DNA of 64,000 nt, taken from SFFI01 sp964398655. GTDB lineage: Bacteria > Bacillota > Clostridia > Saccharofermentanales > DTU023. Of the stretch, positions 33,367 to 42,693 are shown piece after piece (position 1 is the first letter of the stretch; each line of letters opens with the position of its first letter). The position numbers and the translations under genes are program-made. The notes beneath the pieces are model-generated. The model did no database searches. It was not told where the DNA came from and saw nothing but the letters and a program-made list of their open reading frames with translations. Location of the stretch: assembly GCA_964398655.1 (NCBI GenBank), contig CAYNNG010000003.1:29508-93507 (forward strand). Reading direction: 5' to 3'.

Positions 33367-33825
33367 TTCCTTTTATCTGTACATCTGTGCCAACGGGGTG
33401 ATGGGGGTGCGGACAAAAAGCTGGACTCTGAAAGGAAGGAGTCTCAGCGGCCCTCTCACCTTTTTTAGATGGCTACATCGAATACCCAAACCCAGCAGTT
33501 CCAAAGAAACGGGCGGCACTGCTGCTTAAATGTATTACTAACACTGTTCTTGAAACTGCCATTGGTAAGGCAGTCACTAGGATGAGTTCGGTACTTTTTA
33601 CTTTTGGGATTTTCTTAAAAGTTTGCAAGTATTGAAGGTTACCCCTTAGCTTCTGGCCAGAAAATCATGAACTCAAGCTGGTAAAGGCGATATTTATACA
33701 GAAAATCCGGGTTTATGCTCGAATAAATGCATAAAATATAGGAGGCAAAAATTCCCGGTGACCCTCTAAGCTACATAAGCTGCAAATTTGTAAGAAAAAC
33801 CCCAAAGTTGAAGTACGAGAGTTTT

Positions 33826-33890
33826 CTTAAACCAGGAACTGCCATCTCGAATAGGAACTGCCGTATTAAACCAGGAACTGCCGTATTAAA
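33826..33890. repeat. Three approx. 20-bp direct repeats (CAGGAACTGCC type)
   Basis: CAGGAACTGCC-type units recur about every 20 bp in 33831-33890, with related degenerate copies in inverted orientation near 32949-32985 in the left arm of the element. Confidence 0.65.
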
Positions 33891-33984
33891 TGAGCCAGTA
33901 GAGCAGCACGGTAGGAGGCTAAATCCTTACCTGCGGTTGGGGGGGAGGCCCGTGCGATTGATTATCCTATCTACTAATACAATA

Positions 33985-34022
33985 GTAAGAGGGTGCCTCT
34001 GTGAGATTTTGAGACACCCTCT
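33985..34022 (-). terminator. Terminator-like hairpin after pepD (right tip of the foldback element)
   Basis: AGAGGGTGCCTC and GAGACACCCTCT with one mismatch, an inverted near-copy of 32784-32818. It lies about 28 bases after the pepD stop on the minus strand. The following U-run is weak. Confidence 0.55.
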
Positions 34023-34050
34023 TTATTATGTGGTTTGCTTTATCAAGGAC

Positions 34051-35475
34051 TTACTTAAAGCTAGCCAGTAGTTTCAAAAGGAAATCCCAGACCCGGTTGG
34101 TCGAGGAAATACTCAGGCGCTCTCTGGGAGTATGGATATCTTCCATGGTGGGGCCAAAGGAGATCATCTCGGTATGAGGCATGATGTCTTTTAAGAGGCC
34201 GCATTCCAAACCCGCATGAATCGCTGTTATATTTGCTTCCTTGTTATATAAGTCATGATAAATCTTCTGTACCTTGTCGATGAAGGGAGACTCGGGATTG
34301 AATTCCCAGGCCGGATACTGGCCGCCGGCCTCAGGCTGGGCGCCGAAATAAGCGGCTTCCGTGACCAAGCGGTCAACCAGCTCTAACTTAGAGGAGTTGA
34401 TGGCGGAGCGGATAGAAACCTGCAGCTTCAGGCTCTTTTCATCTTGGCTGACGATAGCCACATTCAGGCTGGTCTGTACCAGGCCAGGCATGGCATGGCT
34501 CATAGATTGTACGCCGTGGGGAATCACAAAGAGATAGTCAATGATCTGCTTGCTCTGAGCCAGGGAGATGAGTTGGTCGGCTTGTCCCTTGCTAAGTTTA
34601 TAGGTCAGGTCGGGATCTATGATTTGTAGTTCTGCCTTTACTTCGTCGAAAGCGGCCTTAACAGCTGCTTCTACCTCGCCTGGGGCAGAGAAAATAGCCT
34701 GGGCCTGGGTAGGAATGGCATTGTGCTTGGACCCGCCTGTAAACTTGGCTAATTGCACGGGCTGCTGGGCTTGTACCTGATGGAGGATGCGGGCTAAGAC
34801 TTTGATGGCATTGCCCCGGCCTTCATGAATAACCTGGCCGGAGTGCCCACCCTTGAGCCCGGAAATTTCCAGCTCATATACGGGGTGGTTGGAGGCGGCC
34901 TCCAGCTCTAAGTTGAAGCTGGCGTGGAAGTCAGCGCCGCCGGCGCAGCCCAAGGTAAAGATGCCTTCTTCCTCGGAGTCTAAATTCAGGAGGAATTCAC
35001 CCTTAACATCTTCTGCTTTGAGGGCTTGGGCGCCGTCCATGCCGGTTTCTTCAGAAGTTGTGATAATAACTTCCAGGTTGGGGTGGGGAATATCCTTAGC
35101 ATCTAGGATAGATAGGGCGTAGGCCACGGCAATACCGTCATCGGCGCCCAGTGTAGTTTTATTGGCCTTAATCCAGTCGCCTTCCACACTCATTTCGATG
35201 GGGTCCTTGGTAAAGTCGTGGTCGGAGTCAGGCAGCTTTTCGCAGACCATATCCATGTGGCCCTGTAAAGTGACCCAAGGAGAGTTCTCAAAGCCGGGAG
35301 TTGCAGGCTTGTGAATGATGATATTCTTGGCCTCATCTTGAATTACTTCAAGCTGGCGGTCTTCTGCGAACTTCTTCAAAAAGTTGGAGACGGCTTCCTC
35401 ATTGTAGGAACCGCGGGGGATTTGGTTAATTGCGTGAAACCAGTAAAAATAGGGTTTGTCGAAAAGCTTTTCCAT
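34051..35475 (-). CDS. pepD: Beta-Ala-His (aminoacyl-histidine) dipeptidase, M20 family
   Basis: 474 residues from ATG 35475 (AGGAG five bases upstream; an ATG five codons earlier overlaps that site). A zinc dipeptidase of the PepD group. Metal and catalytic motifs are LQGHMDMVCEK, TTLGADDGIAVAYA, TTSEETGMDGAQAL, GLKGGHSGQVIHEGRGN, HAGLECG and SFGPTMEDIHTPRERL. It cleaves Xaa-His and other dipeptides in the cytoplasm, which fits the two peptide importers in this window. The gene stands alone next to the foldback element. Confidence 0.94.
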   Translation of the reverse strand: MEKLFDKPYFYWFHAINQIPRGSYNEEAVSNFLKKFAEDRQLEVIQDEAKNIIIHKPATPGFENSPWVTLQGHMDMVCEKLPDSDHDFTKDPIEMSVEGDWIKANKTTLGADDGIAVAYALSILDAKDIPHPNLEVIITTSEETGMDGAQALKAEDVKGEFLLNLDSEEEGIFTLGCAGGADFHASFNLELEAASNHPVYELEISGLKGGHSGQVIHEGRGNAIKVLARILHQVQAQQPVQLAKFTGGSKHNAIPTQAQAIFSAPGEVEAAVKAAFDEVKAELQIIDPDLTYKLSKGQADQLISLAQSKQIIDYLFVIPHGVQSMSHAMPGLVQTSLNVAIVSQDEKSLKLQVSIRSAINSSKLELVDRLVTEAAYFGAQPEAGGQYPAWEFNPESPFIDKVQKIYHDLYNKEANITAIHAGLECGLLKDIMPHTEMISFGPTMEDIHTPRERLSISSTNRVWDFLLKLLASFK

Positions 35476-35699
35476 ATTTACTCCTAACATCTAAAAAATT
35501 CAGCCAAGCTGGTCAGGGTGTTCTTTACGCACGGCCTTGGGCTCCAGAGCCCTGGCCAGTTAACAATAAATACATAATACACGAAAAAACTCAAGATTAT
35601 AGACTAAGGAGATTAGGAGAGATATTTGCTAAAATATACACACTAACTCTCATAAGTTAAAAGCTAAAGATATATTTCAGTAAAAGGAGAACAGCCACC

Positions 35700-36899
35700 A
35701 TGTCAAAAGTGATTATTATTGGTGCCGGCGGTGTCGCCTCAGTGGCCGCCTACAAGTGTGTAGAAAACAGCGAGGTCTTTCAGGAAGTTTGTATTGCCAG
35801 CCGTACACTCAGCAAAGCCCAGACCTTGGTTGATAAGCTCTCGGGCCGCGGGGTCAAACTCTCTGCCCGTCAAGTAGACGCCGACCAGGTGGACCAGCTG
35901 GTAGAACTCTTTGAAGAAGAGAAGCCGGACCTAGTGATGAACCTTGCCTTGCCCTACCAGGATTTGACCATTATGGATGCCTGCCTGGCTTACGGGGTGG
36001 ACTATTTAGACACCGCCAACTATGAGCCGCCCGAGACGGCCAAATTTGAGTATAAGTGGCAGTGGGCTTACCGGGACAAGTTTAAAGAGGCTGGCTTGAC
36101 CGCGATCTTGGGCTCGGGCTTTGATCCCGGGGTTACCCAGGTTTTCTCCGCTTATGCCTTAAAGCACCACTTCGACAGCATCCGCACCATTGATATTCTG
36201 GACTGTAACGGGGGCGACCACGGCTACCCCTTTGCTACTAACTTCAACCCGGAAATTAATATCCGCGAGGTTTCAGCCAATGGCCGCTATTGGGAAAAGG
36301 GTGAGTGGGTTGAAACCAAACCCCTGGAAATCAAGCGCACTTACGATTTCAAAGAAGTGGGGGAGAAGGATATGTACCTGCTCTACCATGAAGAAGAAGA
36401 ATCCTTGATCCAAAATATTCCTGGCCTGGAACGCATCCGCTTCTTTATGACCTTTGGCGAGTCTTACCTAACCCACCTGCAATGCCTGAAAAATGTGGGC
36501 ATGACCTCAATCGTACCTATCGACTTTGAAGGCCAGCAGATTATTCCTCTGCAATTCCTCAAGGCAGTCCTGCCAGATCCTGCTAGCTTGGGACCCCGTA
36601 CTGTGGGTAAGACCAATATTGGCGTGATTTTTGAGGGCGAAAAGGCGGGCCAGCCCAAACGCTACTATCTCTATAACATCTGCGACCACCAGGAGGCTTA
36701 TCAGGAGACGGGCGCCCAGGCTGTATCTTATACCACAGGCGTACCCGCCATGATTGGCGCGGCCATGGTCCTCCAGGGCCATTGGAAGAAGCCCGGAGTG
36801 CATAACCTGGAAGAGCTGGATCCCGATCCCTTCATGGCAGCCCTGAACCAGTTTGGTCTGCCTTGGCACGAGGATTTTGACCCTGTCATGGTGCCCTAG
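35700..36899 (+). CDS. Carboxyspermidine/carboxynorspermidine dehydrogenase (saccharopine dehydrogenase family)
   Basis: 399 residues. It has a Rossmann N-terminus (KVIIIGAGGVASVAAYKCV), then the family blocks VMNLALPYQDLTIMDACLAYGVDYLDTANY, GSGFDPGVTQVFSAYAL and DCNGGDHGYPFATNFNPEINIREVS. The enzyme condenses putrescine or diaminopropane with aspartate semialdehyde to carboxyspermidine or carboxynorspermidine. The next gene, 14 bases away, is the matching decarboxylase, so the pair forms a complete alternative spermidine route. AAAGGAGA precedes ATG. Which diamine is used cannot be told. Confidence 0.92.
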   Translation: MSKVIIIGAGGVASVAAYKCVENSEVFQEVCIASRTLSKAQTLVDKLSGRGVKLSARQVDADQVDQLVELFEEEKPDLVMNLALPYQDLTIMDACLAYGVDYLDTANYEPPETAKFEYKWQWAYRDKFKEAGLTAILGSGFDPGVTQVFSAYALKHHFDSIRTIDILDCNGGDHGYPFATNFNPEINIREVSANGRYWEKGEWVETKPLEIKRTYDFKEVGEKDMYLLYHEEEESLIQNIPGLERIRFFMTFGESYLTHLQCLKNVGMTSIVPIDFEGQQIIPLQFLKAVLPDPASLGPRTVGKTNIGVIFEGEKAGQPKRYYLYNICDHQEAYQETGAQAVSYTTGVPAMIGAAMVLQGHWKKPGVHNLEELDPDPFMAALNQFGLPWHEDFDPVMVP

Positions 36900-36913
36900 G
36901 TTTGAACAGCGCT

Positions 36914-38173
36914 ATGTCTTTACCCAATCCTGCCAACCTACCTTCCCAGATTTGCCAGACCGGCCCTGCGGACCTGCCCTTTTCCGACTTGCCTAGTCCG
37001 GCAGAGGTGCTGGACCTTCGCTACTTGCGGGCCAATTTAGAGTATTTGGCTGACCTGGGCCAAGCCGCGGGCGTAACCGTCCTCCTGGCTCAAAAAGCCT
37101 ACTCGCTCTATCAAACCTATCCCTTGATTGGCAAATACCTGGCGGGTTCTTGCGCTTCTGGCCTCTATGAGGCTCGCCTGGCCCATGAGGAAATGCCAGG
37201 CAAGGAACTCCAGGTCTTCTCCCCGGCCTACCAGGCAGAGGAGCTGGAGGAGGTCTTGACCTACGCGGACCATGTAATTTTCAATAGTCCCAGTGAATGG
37301 CAGCGCTGGCGAGATCAAGCCTTGGCCGCCCAGGCGGCCAGGCCAGCAGAATCCCCTCTGGCCTTGGGCCTCCGCCTCAACCCAGAATACGCGGAGATTG
37401 AGGAAGACATTTATAATCCCGCGGCACCAGGTTCCCGGCTGGGAACCACGCGCCGCGAATTGGACTTGGCCCTGGCCCGAGACCCGGATTTTCTCCAGGG
37501 CCTTACGGGCTTTCATATCCATGCCCTCTGTGAGCAGGGCGCGGAGAGTCTGGCTGGCGTCTTGGCTGCGTTAGAGGAAAACTTTAGCCCCTACTTGTCT
37601 TTGCCGGAGATTAGCTGGCTTAATTTGGGCGGCGGCCACCACTTTACCCGGCGGAATTATAACGTGGCACTTTTTGTAGAGCTCATGCAAAGCTGGCGCG
37701 CAAAGTATGGGGTGAAAATTTACCTTGAGCCGGGTGAGGCCGTAGCTTTAGACTGCGGCTGGCTGGTCTCTAGGGTCTTGGATACTCCTGTTAACGGACT
37801 TAGGCTGGCCATCCTGGACACCTCAGCTTCTTGCCACATGCCGGATGTTTTGGAAATGCCCTACCGGCCCCGCTGCTTTAGGGTAGGCTCAGATGGGGCC
37901 TACGAGCCTGAGGGAGAATCCTCGGAGTATGCCTACCGCCTAGGCGGCCCTACCTGCCTGGCGGGGGATATCATCGGAGACTATAGTTTTGCCAGCCCCT
38001 TAAAGCGTGGGGACTTACTCGTGTTTGGCGATATGTCTATCTATTCTCACGTCAAGCGCAATAGTTTTAATGGCATGCCTCTGCCTGACCTATACAGCTG
38101 GGACGGCCGCGAACTGGTATGCTTGAGGCATTTCGACTACCAAGATTTCAAGACCAAACTGGGATCAAACTAA
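36914..38173 (+). CDS. nspC: Carboxynorspermidine/carboxyspermidine decarboxylase
   Basis: 419 residues from ATG 36914; TTG 36902 is in frame and equally lacks a good ribosome-binding site, so translation is probably coupled to the upstream gene. A fold III PLP decarboxylase: PLP-lysine in VLLAQKAYSLYQTYPLI, GLRLNPEYAEIEEDIYNPA, the His of GFHIHALCEQ, WLNLGGGHHFTRRNYN, LEPGEAVALDCGWL, and SCHMPDVLEMPYRP with GPTCLAGDIIGDY (substrate-side Cys/Asp). It decarboxylates the product of the preceding gene to spermidine or norspermidine. Confidence 0.92.
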   Translation: MSLPNPANLPSQICQTGPADLPFSDLPSPAEVLDLRYLRANLEYLADLGQAAGVTVLLAQKAYSLYQTYPLIGKYLAGSCASGLYEARLAHEEMPGKELQVFSPAYQAEELEEVLTYADHVIFNSPSEWQRWRDQALAAQAARPAESPLALGLRLNPEYAEIEEDIYNPAAPGSRLGTTRRELDLALARDPDFLQGLTGFHIHALCEQGAESLAGVLAALEENFSPYLSLPEISWLNLGGGHHFTRRNYNVALFVELMQSWRAKYGVKIYLEPGEAVALDCGWLVSRVLDTPVNGLRLAILDTSASCHMPDVLEMPYRPRCFRVGSDGAYEPEGESSEYAYRLGGPTCLAGDIIGDYSFASPLKRGDLLVFGDMSIYSHVKRNSFNGMPLPDLYSWDGRELVCLRHFDYQDFKTKLGSN

Positions 38174-38203
38174 AAGTCCGGAGAAAAATCTTCAAAAATA
38201 ATA

Positions 38204-38236
38204 AAGGCAGGGCTGAGTGAAACTCGGCCCTGCCTT
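38204..38236. terminator. Bidirectional terminator between nspC and pyruvate kinase
   Basis: AAGGCAGGGC-GAGT pairs with ACTC-GCCCTGCCTT. A/T-rich flanks on both sides, better on the minus strand (TTTATTATTTTT), suit the two convergent genes. Confidence 0.82.
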
Positions 38237-38273
38237 AACTTTTGGTCCTAATAAATTTAAGTATTTTAAGCCC

Positions 38274-40034
38274 TTAGTTTACCGTGCCCTCGCCCAGATT
38301 CAGGTTGAGCATTTGCCCATTGTGGACCAGCCTGGTAGCGTTGGTTGCCCCATAAATAATGGGAGTCTCTAAGAGCTTGGCACAGGTTACCGCGTGGCTA
38401 TCCGGGTCGGGATCCTCAACCACAAGGGCCCTGGCTTCACGGATGAAGGGCAGGTCTTCGTTGGTAGTTTTATCTGCGACGAGGATATAGGAGCGGACCT
38501 CCTGCATGGCGCTGGGGATTTGGTGGTCCTTTAAAATTACCGCGTCTCCCGAAACTTGCTTCATGCCATTGCTGGCGATAGCCGTACCCTGAGTAATCGT
38601 TTTGCCCAGAGTCTCAACCCGCAAGGTGTTGGTGGTGCCAGACATACCCGCTGGAGTACCGCCGGTGACCACGACCAGATCGCCTTCTTTGACGAGCTGG
38701 GTTTTGAGAGCGGCGTCGAGGGCGGTTTCAAAGAGCTCGTCGGTATCTTGGATTACAGGGATAACTACGGGTGTAACCCCCCAGGAAACCGCCAACTGGT
38801 TTTTGGTTCGCTCGGTGACGGTGGCGGCAATGATGGGGACATTAGCCCTGAAGCGGGAGAGAGCGCGGGCCGTGTTGCCCGAGTGGGTGACAGTAATAAT
38901 GGCCTGGGCTCCGATGTCCATAGCGGTAGTGCAGGCGGCGTGGCCAATGGCGCCCGTTAAATTGCTGGCTTGGTAGGCGTTATTGCGGAAGTGCTCCCAG
39001 TAAGGTATACGGGCTTCTGTATAGCGGGCGATGCGGTCCATCATTTTTACAGATTCCACGGGGTATTGGCCCATGGCTGTCTCGCCCGAGAGCATGACAC
39101 AGGAGGTGCCGTCAAAAATCGCATTCGCCACGTCCGAAACTTCGGCGCGGGTAGGCCGGGAATTGCGGATCATAGAGTCCAGCATTTCGGTGGCGGTGAT
39201 GGAGGGCAAGCCTGCCTCGTAAGCGGTTTTAATCATGTGCTTTTGAATGACCGGAACTTCTTCCGCAGGAATTTCTACCCCCAGGTCGCCCCGGGCGACC
39301 ATGACCCCGTCTGCGACTTTGAGAATTTTTTCGAAGTTATTCACACCTTCCCGGTTTTCAATCTTCGCGCAAATCTTAATATCTTTATCACCAAAGGAAG
39401 CTAGGACCCGGCGCATTTCCATAATGTCATCCGGCCGGCGGACAAAGGACGCGGCGATCCAGTCAAACTGGTTTTCTACGGCAAAATGCAGGTCGTCTAA
39501 GTCTTTATTGGTGAGGGCGGGGAGCTGGAGATTGACATCCGGCAGGTTGATGGACTTGTGGTTGGCAATTTCTCCGCCGATGACCACCCGGCAAACCACG
39601 TCCAAATCTTCAATACGTAAGACTTCTAAGGTAATCAGACCGTCGTTGATCAACAGAGTAGAACCTGGCTTCACATCGTGGGCCAAGTCCTTATAGGTAA
39701 CTGAAAACTCCTCCGCCGTGCCTACAACATCTTCATAGACAATGCGGATCTCCTGATCTTTTTCCAGGTTTACCCGGTCGCCCGCAAAAACTCCGGTGCG
39801 GACTTCAGGGCCCTTGGTATCCATCATGAGGGCCAGAGGCACATTCATCTCTTCACGGATGGCCTTGAGACGGTCAACCCGTGCTTTCTGTTCGGCGTGG
39901 TCGCCGTGTGAAAAATTCAACCGCGCGACATTCATACCGGCCTTAACTAGCTCGCGCAAGATTTCCGGATCGTCGCTGGCGGGGCCAATCGTACAAATAA
40001 TTTTTGTTTTACGTAAGAATTGTGCTTGGTCCAT
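38274..40034 (-). CDS. pyk: Pyruvate kinase with C-terminal PEP-utiliser domain
   Basis: 586 residues, as in Bacillus-type enzymes with the extra C-terminal domain. It makes pyruvate and ATP from PEP. The barrel motifs are TKIICTIGPASDDPEIL, NFSHGDHAEQKAR, MMDTKGPEVRTG, and the active-site helix VMVARGDLGVEIPAEEVPVIQK, with ATEMLDSMI. After about residue 475 comes a mobile PEP-utilising domain with EARALVVEDPDPDSHAVTCAK, retaining the Ser-His. The gene stands alone, divergent from lon. Confidence 0.96.
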   Translation of the reverse strand: MDQAQFLRKTKIICTIGPASDDPEILRELVKAGMNVARLNFSHGDHAEQKARVDRLKAIREEMNVPLALMMDTKGPEVRTGVFAGDRVNLEKDQEIRIVYEDVVGTAEEFSVTYKDLAHDVKPGSTLLINDGLITLEVLRIEDLDVVCRVVIGGEIANHKSINLPDVNLQLPALTNKDLDDLHFAVENQFDWIAASFVRRPDDIMEMRRVLASFGDKDIKICAKIENREGVNNFEKILKVADGVMVARGDLGVEIPAEEVPVIQKHMIKTAYEAGLPSITATEMLDSMIRNSRPTRAEVSDVANAIFDGTSCVMLSGETAMGQYPVESVKMMDRIARYTEARIPYWEHFRNNAYQASNLTGAIGHAACTTAMDIGAQAIITVTHSGNTARALSRFRANVPIIAATVTERTKNQLAVSWGVTPVVIPVIQDTDELFETALDAALKTQLVKEGDLVVVTGGTPAGMSGTTNTLRVETLGKTITQGTAIASNGMKQVSGDAVILKDHQIPSAMQEVRSYILVADKTTNEDLPFIREARALVVEDPDPDSHAVTCAKLLETPIIYGATNATRLVHNGQMLNLNLGEGTVN

Positions 40035-40212
40035 GTCAAACTATCTCCTTATCCATTAAGACTCTGTGCTCTTACCCATTATAAGGCATTAAGGCTAAAG
40101 CCGTGTTAAATTAGCTGATTTTAGCTAAAACTCGGTCTGCTAATATGAGGTAGAATATAAGCAATTATTAAAATTACCAGACTAGGCTCAAAACCCGGTC
40201 TGTCAGGAAGGA

Positions 40213-42678
40213 ATGTGTGTAGGCATGTCTCCAGCCCAGAAAAAAAATAATCCCCCCGTTCGCATCCCCTATGTTGGCCTCAGAGGTATGGTATTTTATC
40301 CGACCACCTCGATCTCTTTTGAGGTTAGCCGGTCGGCTTCGATAGATGCCCTGCAGGAGGCAATGGACGGCAGCCGATATATCTTGCTGGTGGCCCAGAA
40401 GGACCCAGAGGTGGAAATTCCGCGGGCCGCTGACCTCTACCGGGTAGGCTCTCTGGCCATTGTCAGACAAATGGCCGAAGTCAGCTACGGTACGATTAAG
40501 GTACTCTGCGAGGGCGTTTCTCGGGTACGCATCAAAAATTTCTCCCGCCGCAAAGGTATTGGTATGGCTACCTATGAGCCCCTACCGGATGAGGACCTCA
40601 GCCAGGTGGACAGCCTGCTGCTGGAAGCCTTGGTCCGCAAAGTCAAGGATTCCTACGAAGAATATATGTCTGCCTCGGGCATTTTCCAACACTCTAATTT
40701 TATTTTCCAGGAAATTCTCCGCCTGGTTCAGGATGAGGAAGACCCTTACCGCCTGGCTGACATGATCTGCATGAACCTGGACTTCAAGCTGCCTGACCAG
40801 CAGGCCCAGCTAGAAGAGTACCGGATTATCCCCCGCTTGGAGAACCTGCTCACCCTCATGGGCCATGAAATTCAGATCGTGAATATCACCCGGGGGATTA
40901 GTGAAAAGGTCCAAGACTCGATTGAGCAAAACCAAAAAGAATACATCCTGCGGGAGCAGATGCGGTCTATCCAGGAGGAGCTGGGCGACAACGAAGAGGA
41001 CGATACCCACCGTCTGGAAGCCGCCCTGGAAAAGTCCCTCATGCCGGAAGAATTTAAGGAAAAGGTAGCGGTAGAGATTAAGAAGCTAGCCCGCATGCCG
41101 GCCAACTATCCCGAAACCGCGGTCCAGCTAAATTGGCTGGAACTCCTGATGGAGCTGCCCTTTGGCAAGGTGGACGAAGAAGTCCTAAACCTGGAGCGAG
41201 CCCGCAAGATCCTCAACCGAGACCACTATGGTTTGGAAAAGGTTAAAGAGCGGATTTTGGAATATATCGCCGTGCGCGCCCTGCAGGTTAAGGCCGGCGA
41301 CACCTCAATTAAGGGTCCCATCCTCTGTATGGTCGGACCTCCGGGTGTCGGCAAAACTTCAATTGCCAAATCTATTGCCGAAGCCCTGGGCCGTAAATAT
41401 ATCCGCATGTCCCTGGGTGGCATAAGGGACGAGGCGGAAATCCGCGGCCACCGCCGGACCTATATCGGAGCCATGCCGGGCCGGATCATTCAGGGCATCC
41501 GCCGGGCGGGCACAGATAATCCACTCTTCCTGCTGGACGAGGTAGACAAGCTGGGAGCTGACTTCCGCGGCGATCCGTCGTCCGCCCTTTTGGAAGTTCT
41601 GGATCCGGAGCAGAACAACAGCTTTCGCGACCACTATGTGGAATTCCCTTATGACCTATCTAAGGTCCTCTTTATCACCACGGCCAATACCATCTGGGAT
41701 ATCCCTGAGCCCTTGCTTGACCGTATGGAGGTGATTGAGGTCTCTGGCTATACGGAAGAAGAAAAACTGCAGATCGCCAAGCGTCATCTCCTGCCCAAGC
41801 AAATTGCCAACCACTCCTTACTGCCTGATCAGCTCAAAGTCAGCTCCACCGCTCTGGCCCGTATTATTTCCTGGTACACCTCTGAGGCGGGGGTCCGCCA
41901 GCTGGACCGAGAACTGGCCAGACTTTGCCGCCGGGCAGCCATGCAAATTGCCGACGGCAAAGTGGATAAGCTCAATGTTAAGGTAGGAGATCTGGAGTCT
42001 ATCCTGGGCAAGCGTAAATTCGATTATGAGAAAGCCTTCCACGATGACCAGGTGGGTCAGGCTACGGGTTTGGCTTGGACCTATGCTGGCGGCGACACTC
42101 TTACCATTGAAGTCAACGTGATGCCGGGCCAGGGCAAAATTGAGCTCACCGGTTCCCTGGGCGATGTTATGAAAGAATCCGCCCATGCGGCCTTGACCTA
42201 TATTCGGTCGATTGCGGATGACTTGAATCTAGATCCCAATTTCTCCAATCGCCTGGATATCCATATCCACGTCCCGGCTGGGGCGGTCCCCAAGGATGGT
42301 CCTTCGGCAGGCATTACCATTGCTACGGCCCTGGCTTCTGCCCTCACGGGCTACCCCATCCGCCACGATTTGGCTATGACTGGAGAGATAACCTTGCGGG
42401 GCCGGGTCATGCCCATAGGCGGCCTTAAAGAAAAGGCCGTCGCGGCCAAACGCGCGGGGATTAAAGAGATCATCATCCCCAAGGAGAATGAGCGGGACGT
42501 GGAAGATATACCAGAGTCCGTACGCAAGACCATGAAAATCCGTCCGGTCAGCCATGCCAGCGAAGTCTTGAAGATAGCCTTGGTCAAATCTGGCCGCGAC
42601 CCCAACTTCAAATCCTTGGCCAGCCCGCGGACTGACGAGGGAAACTCCGAAAATCACGACAGCTCAGACGAGAACTAA
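40213..42678 (+). CDS. lon: ATP-dependent protease La (Lon)
   Basis: 821 residues. N-terminal substrate-binding domain (RIPYVGLRGMVFYPTTSISF to about residue 210), coiled-coil linker (EQNKEYILREQMRSIQEEL type), AAA+ module with Walker A GPPGVGKTSIAKSIA near residue 377 and Walker B PLFLLDEVDKLG, then the protease domain with catalytic Ser in VPKDGPSAGITIATAL and Lys in GLKEKAVAAKRAG. ATG 40213 abuts AGGAAGGA; ATG 40225 four codons later is equally possible. It degrades damaged cytoplasmic proteins. No CIRCE or similar heat-shock operator is seen. The next gene follows by 15 bases. Confidence 0.96.
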   Translation: MCVGMSPAQKKNNPPVRIPYVGLRGMVFYPTTSISFEVSRSASIDALQEAMDGSRYILLVAQKDPEVEIPRAADLYRVGSLAIVRQMAEVSYGTIKVLCEGVSRVRIKNFSRRKGIGMATYEPLPDEDLSQVDSLLLEALVRKVKDSYEEYMSASGIFQHSNFIFQEILRLVQDEEDPYRLADMICMNLDFKLPDQQAQLEEYRIIPRLENLLTLMGHEIQIVNITRGISEKVQDSIEQNQKEYILREQMRSIQEELGDNEEDDTHRLEAALEKSLMPEEFKEKVAVEIKKLARMPANYPETAVQLNWLELLMELPFGKVDEEVLNLERARKILNRDHYGLEKVKERILEYIAVRALQVKAGDTSIKGPILCMVGPPGVGKTSIAKSIAEALGRKYIRMSLGGIRDEAEIRGHRRTYIGAMPGRIIQGIRRAGTDNPLFLLDEVDKLGADFRGDPSSALLEVLDPEQNNSFRDHYVEFPYDLSKVLFITTANTIWDIPEPLLDRMEVIEVSGYTEEEKLQIAKRHLLPKQIANHSLLPDQLKVSSTALARIISWYTSEAGVRQLDRELARLCRRAAMQIADGKVDKLNVKVGDLESILGKRKFDYEKAFHDDQVGQATGLAWTYAGGDTLTIEVNVMPGQGKIELTGSLGDVMKESAHAALTYIRSIADDLNLDPNFSNRLDIHIHVPAGAVPKDGPSAGITIATALASALTGYPIRHDLAMTGEITLRGRVMPIGGLKEKAVAAKRAGIKEIIIPKENERDVEDIPESVRKTMKIRPVSHASEVLKIALVKSGRDPNFKSLASPRTDEGNSENHDSSDEN

Positions 42679-42693
42679 GAAGAGGAGGCTAAC

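Larger units (their letters stand above)
32781..34025. mobile_element. Non-coding 1.2-kb foldback element with long imperfect terminal inverted repeats
   Basis: The ends match in inverted orientation: TAAAGAGGGTGTCTCAAAAT at the left pairs with the reverse at 34025. The similarity continues inward for about 210 bp, through TTGTATTAGTAGATAGGAT, CCGCAGGTAAG, CCGTGCTGCTCTACT and several GGCAGTTCCTGG-like repeats. Each tip is itself a hairpin that can act as a terminator. No ORF of significance lies inside. A separate large hairpin sits at 33236-33366, and 29-bp-spaced direct repeats at 33063 and 33092. It resembles a MITE or decayed insertion; a structured non-coding RNA is the alternative. Confidence 0.65.

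Noticed and set aside
32781..34025. Named large RNA classes (ROOL, OLE, GOLLD)
   Set aside because: No diagnostic conserved sequence of these classes could be recognised by eye; left as an unassigned element.
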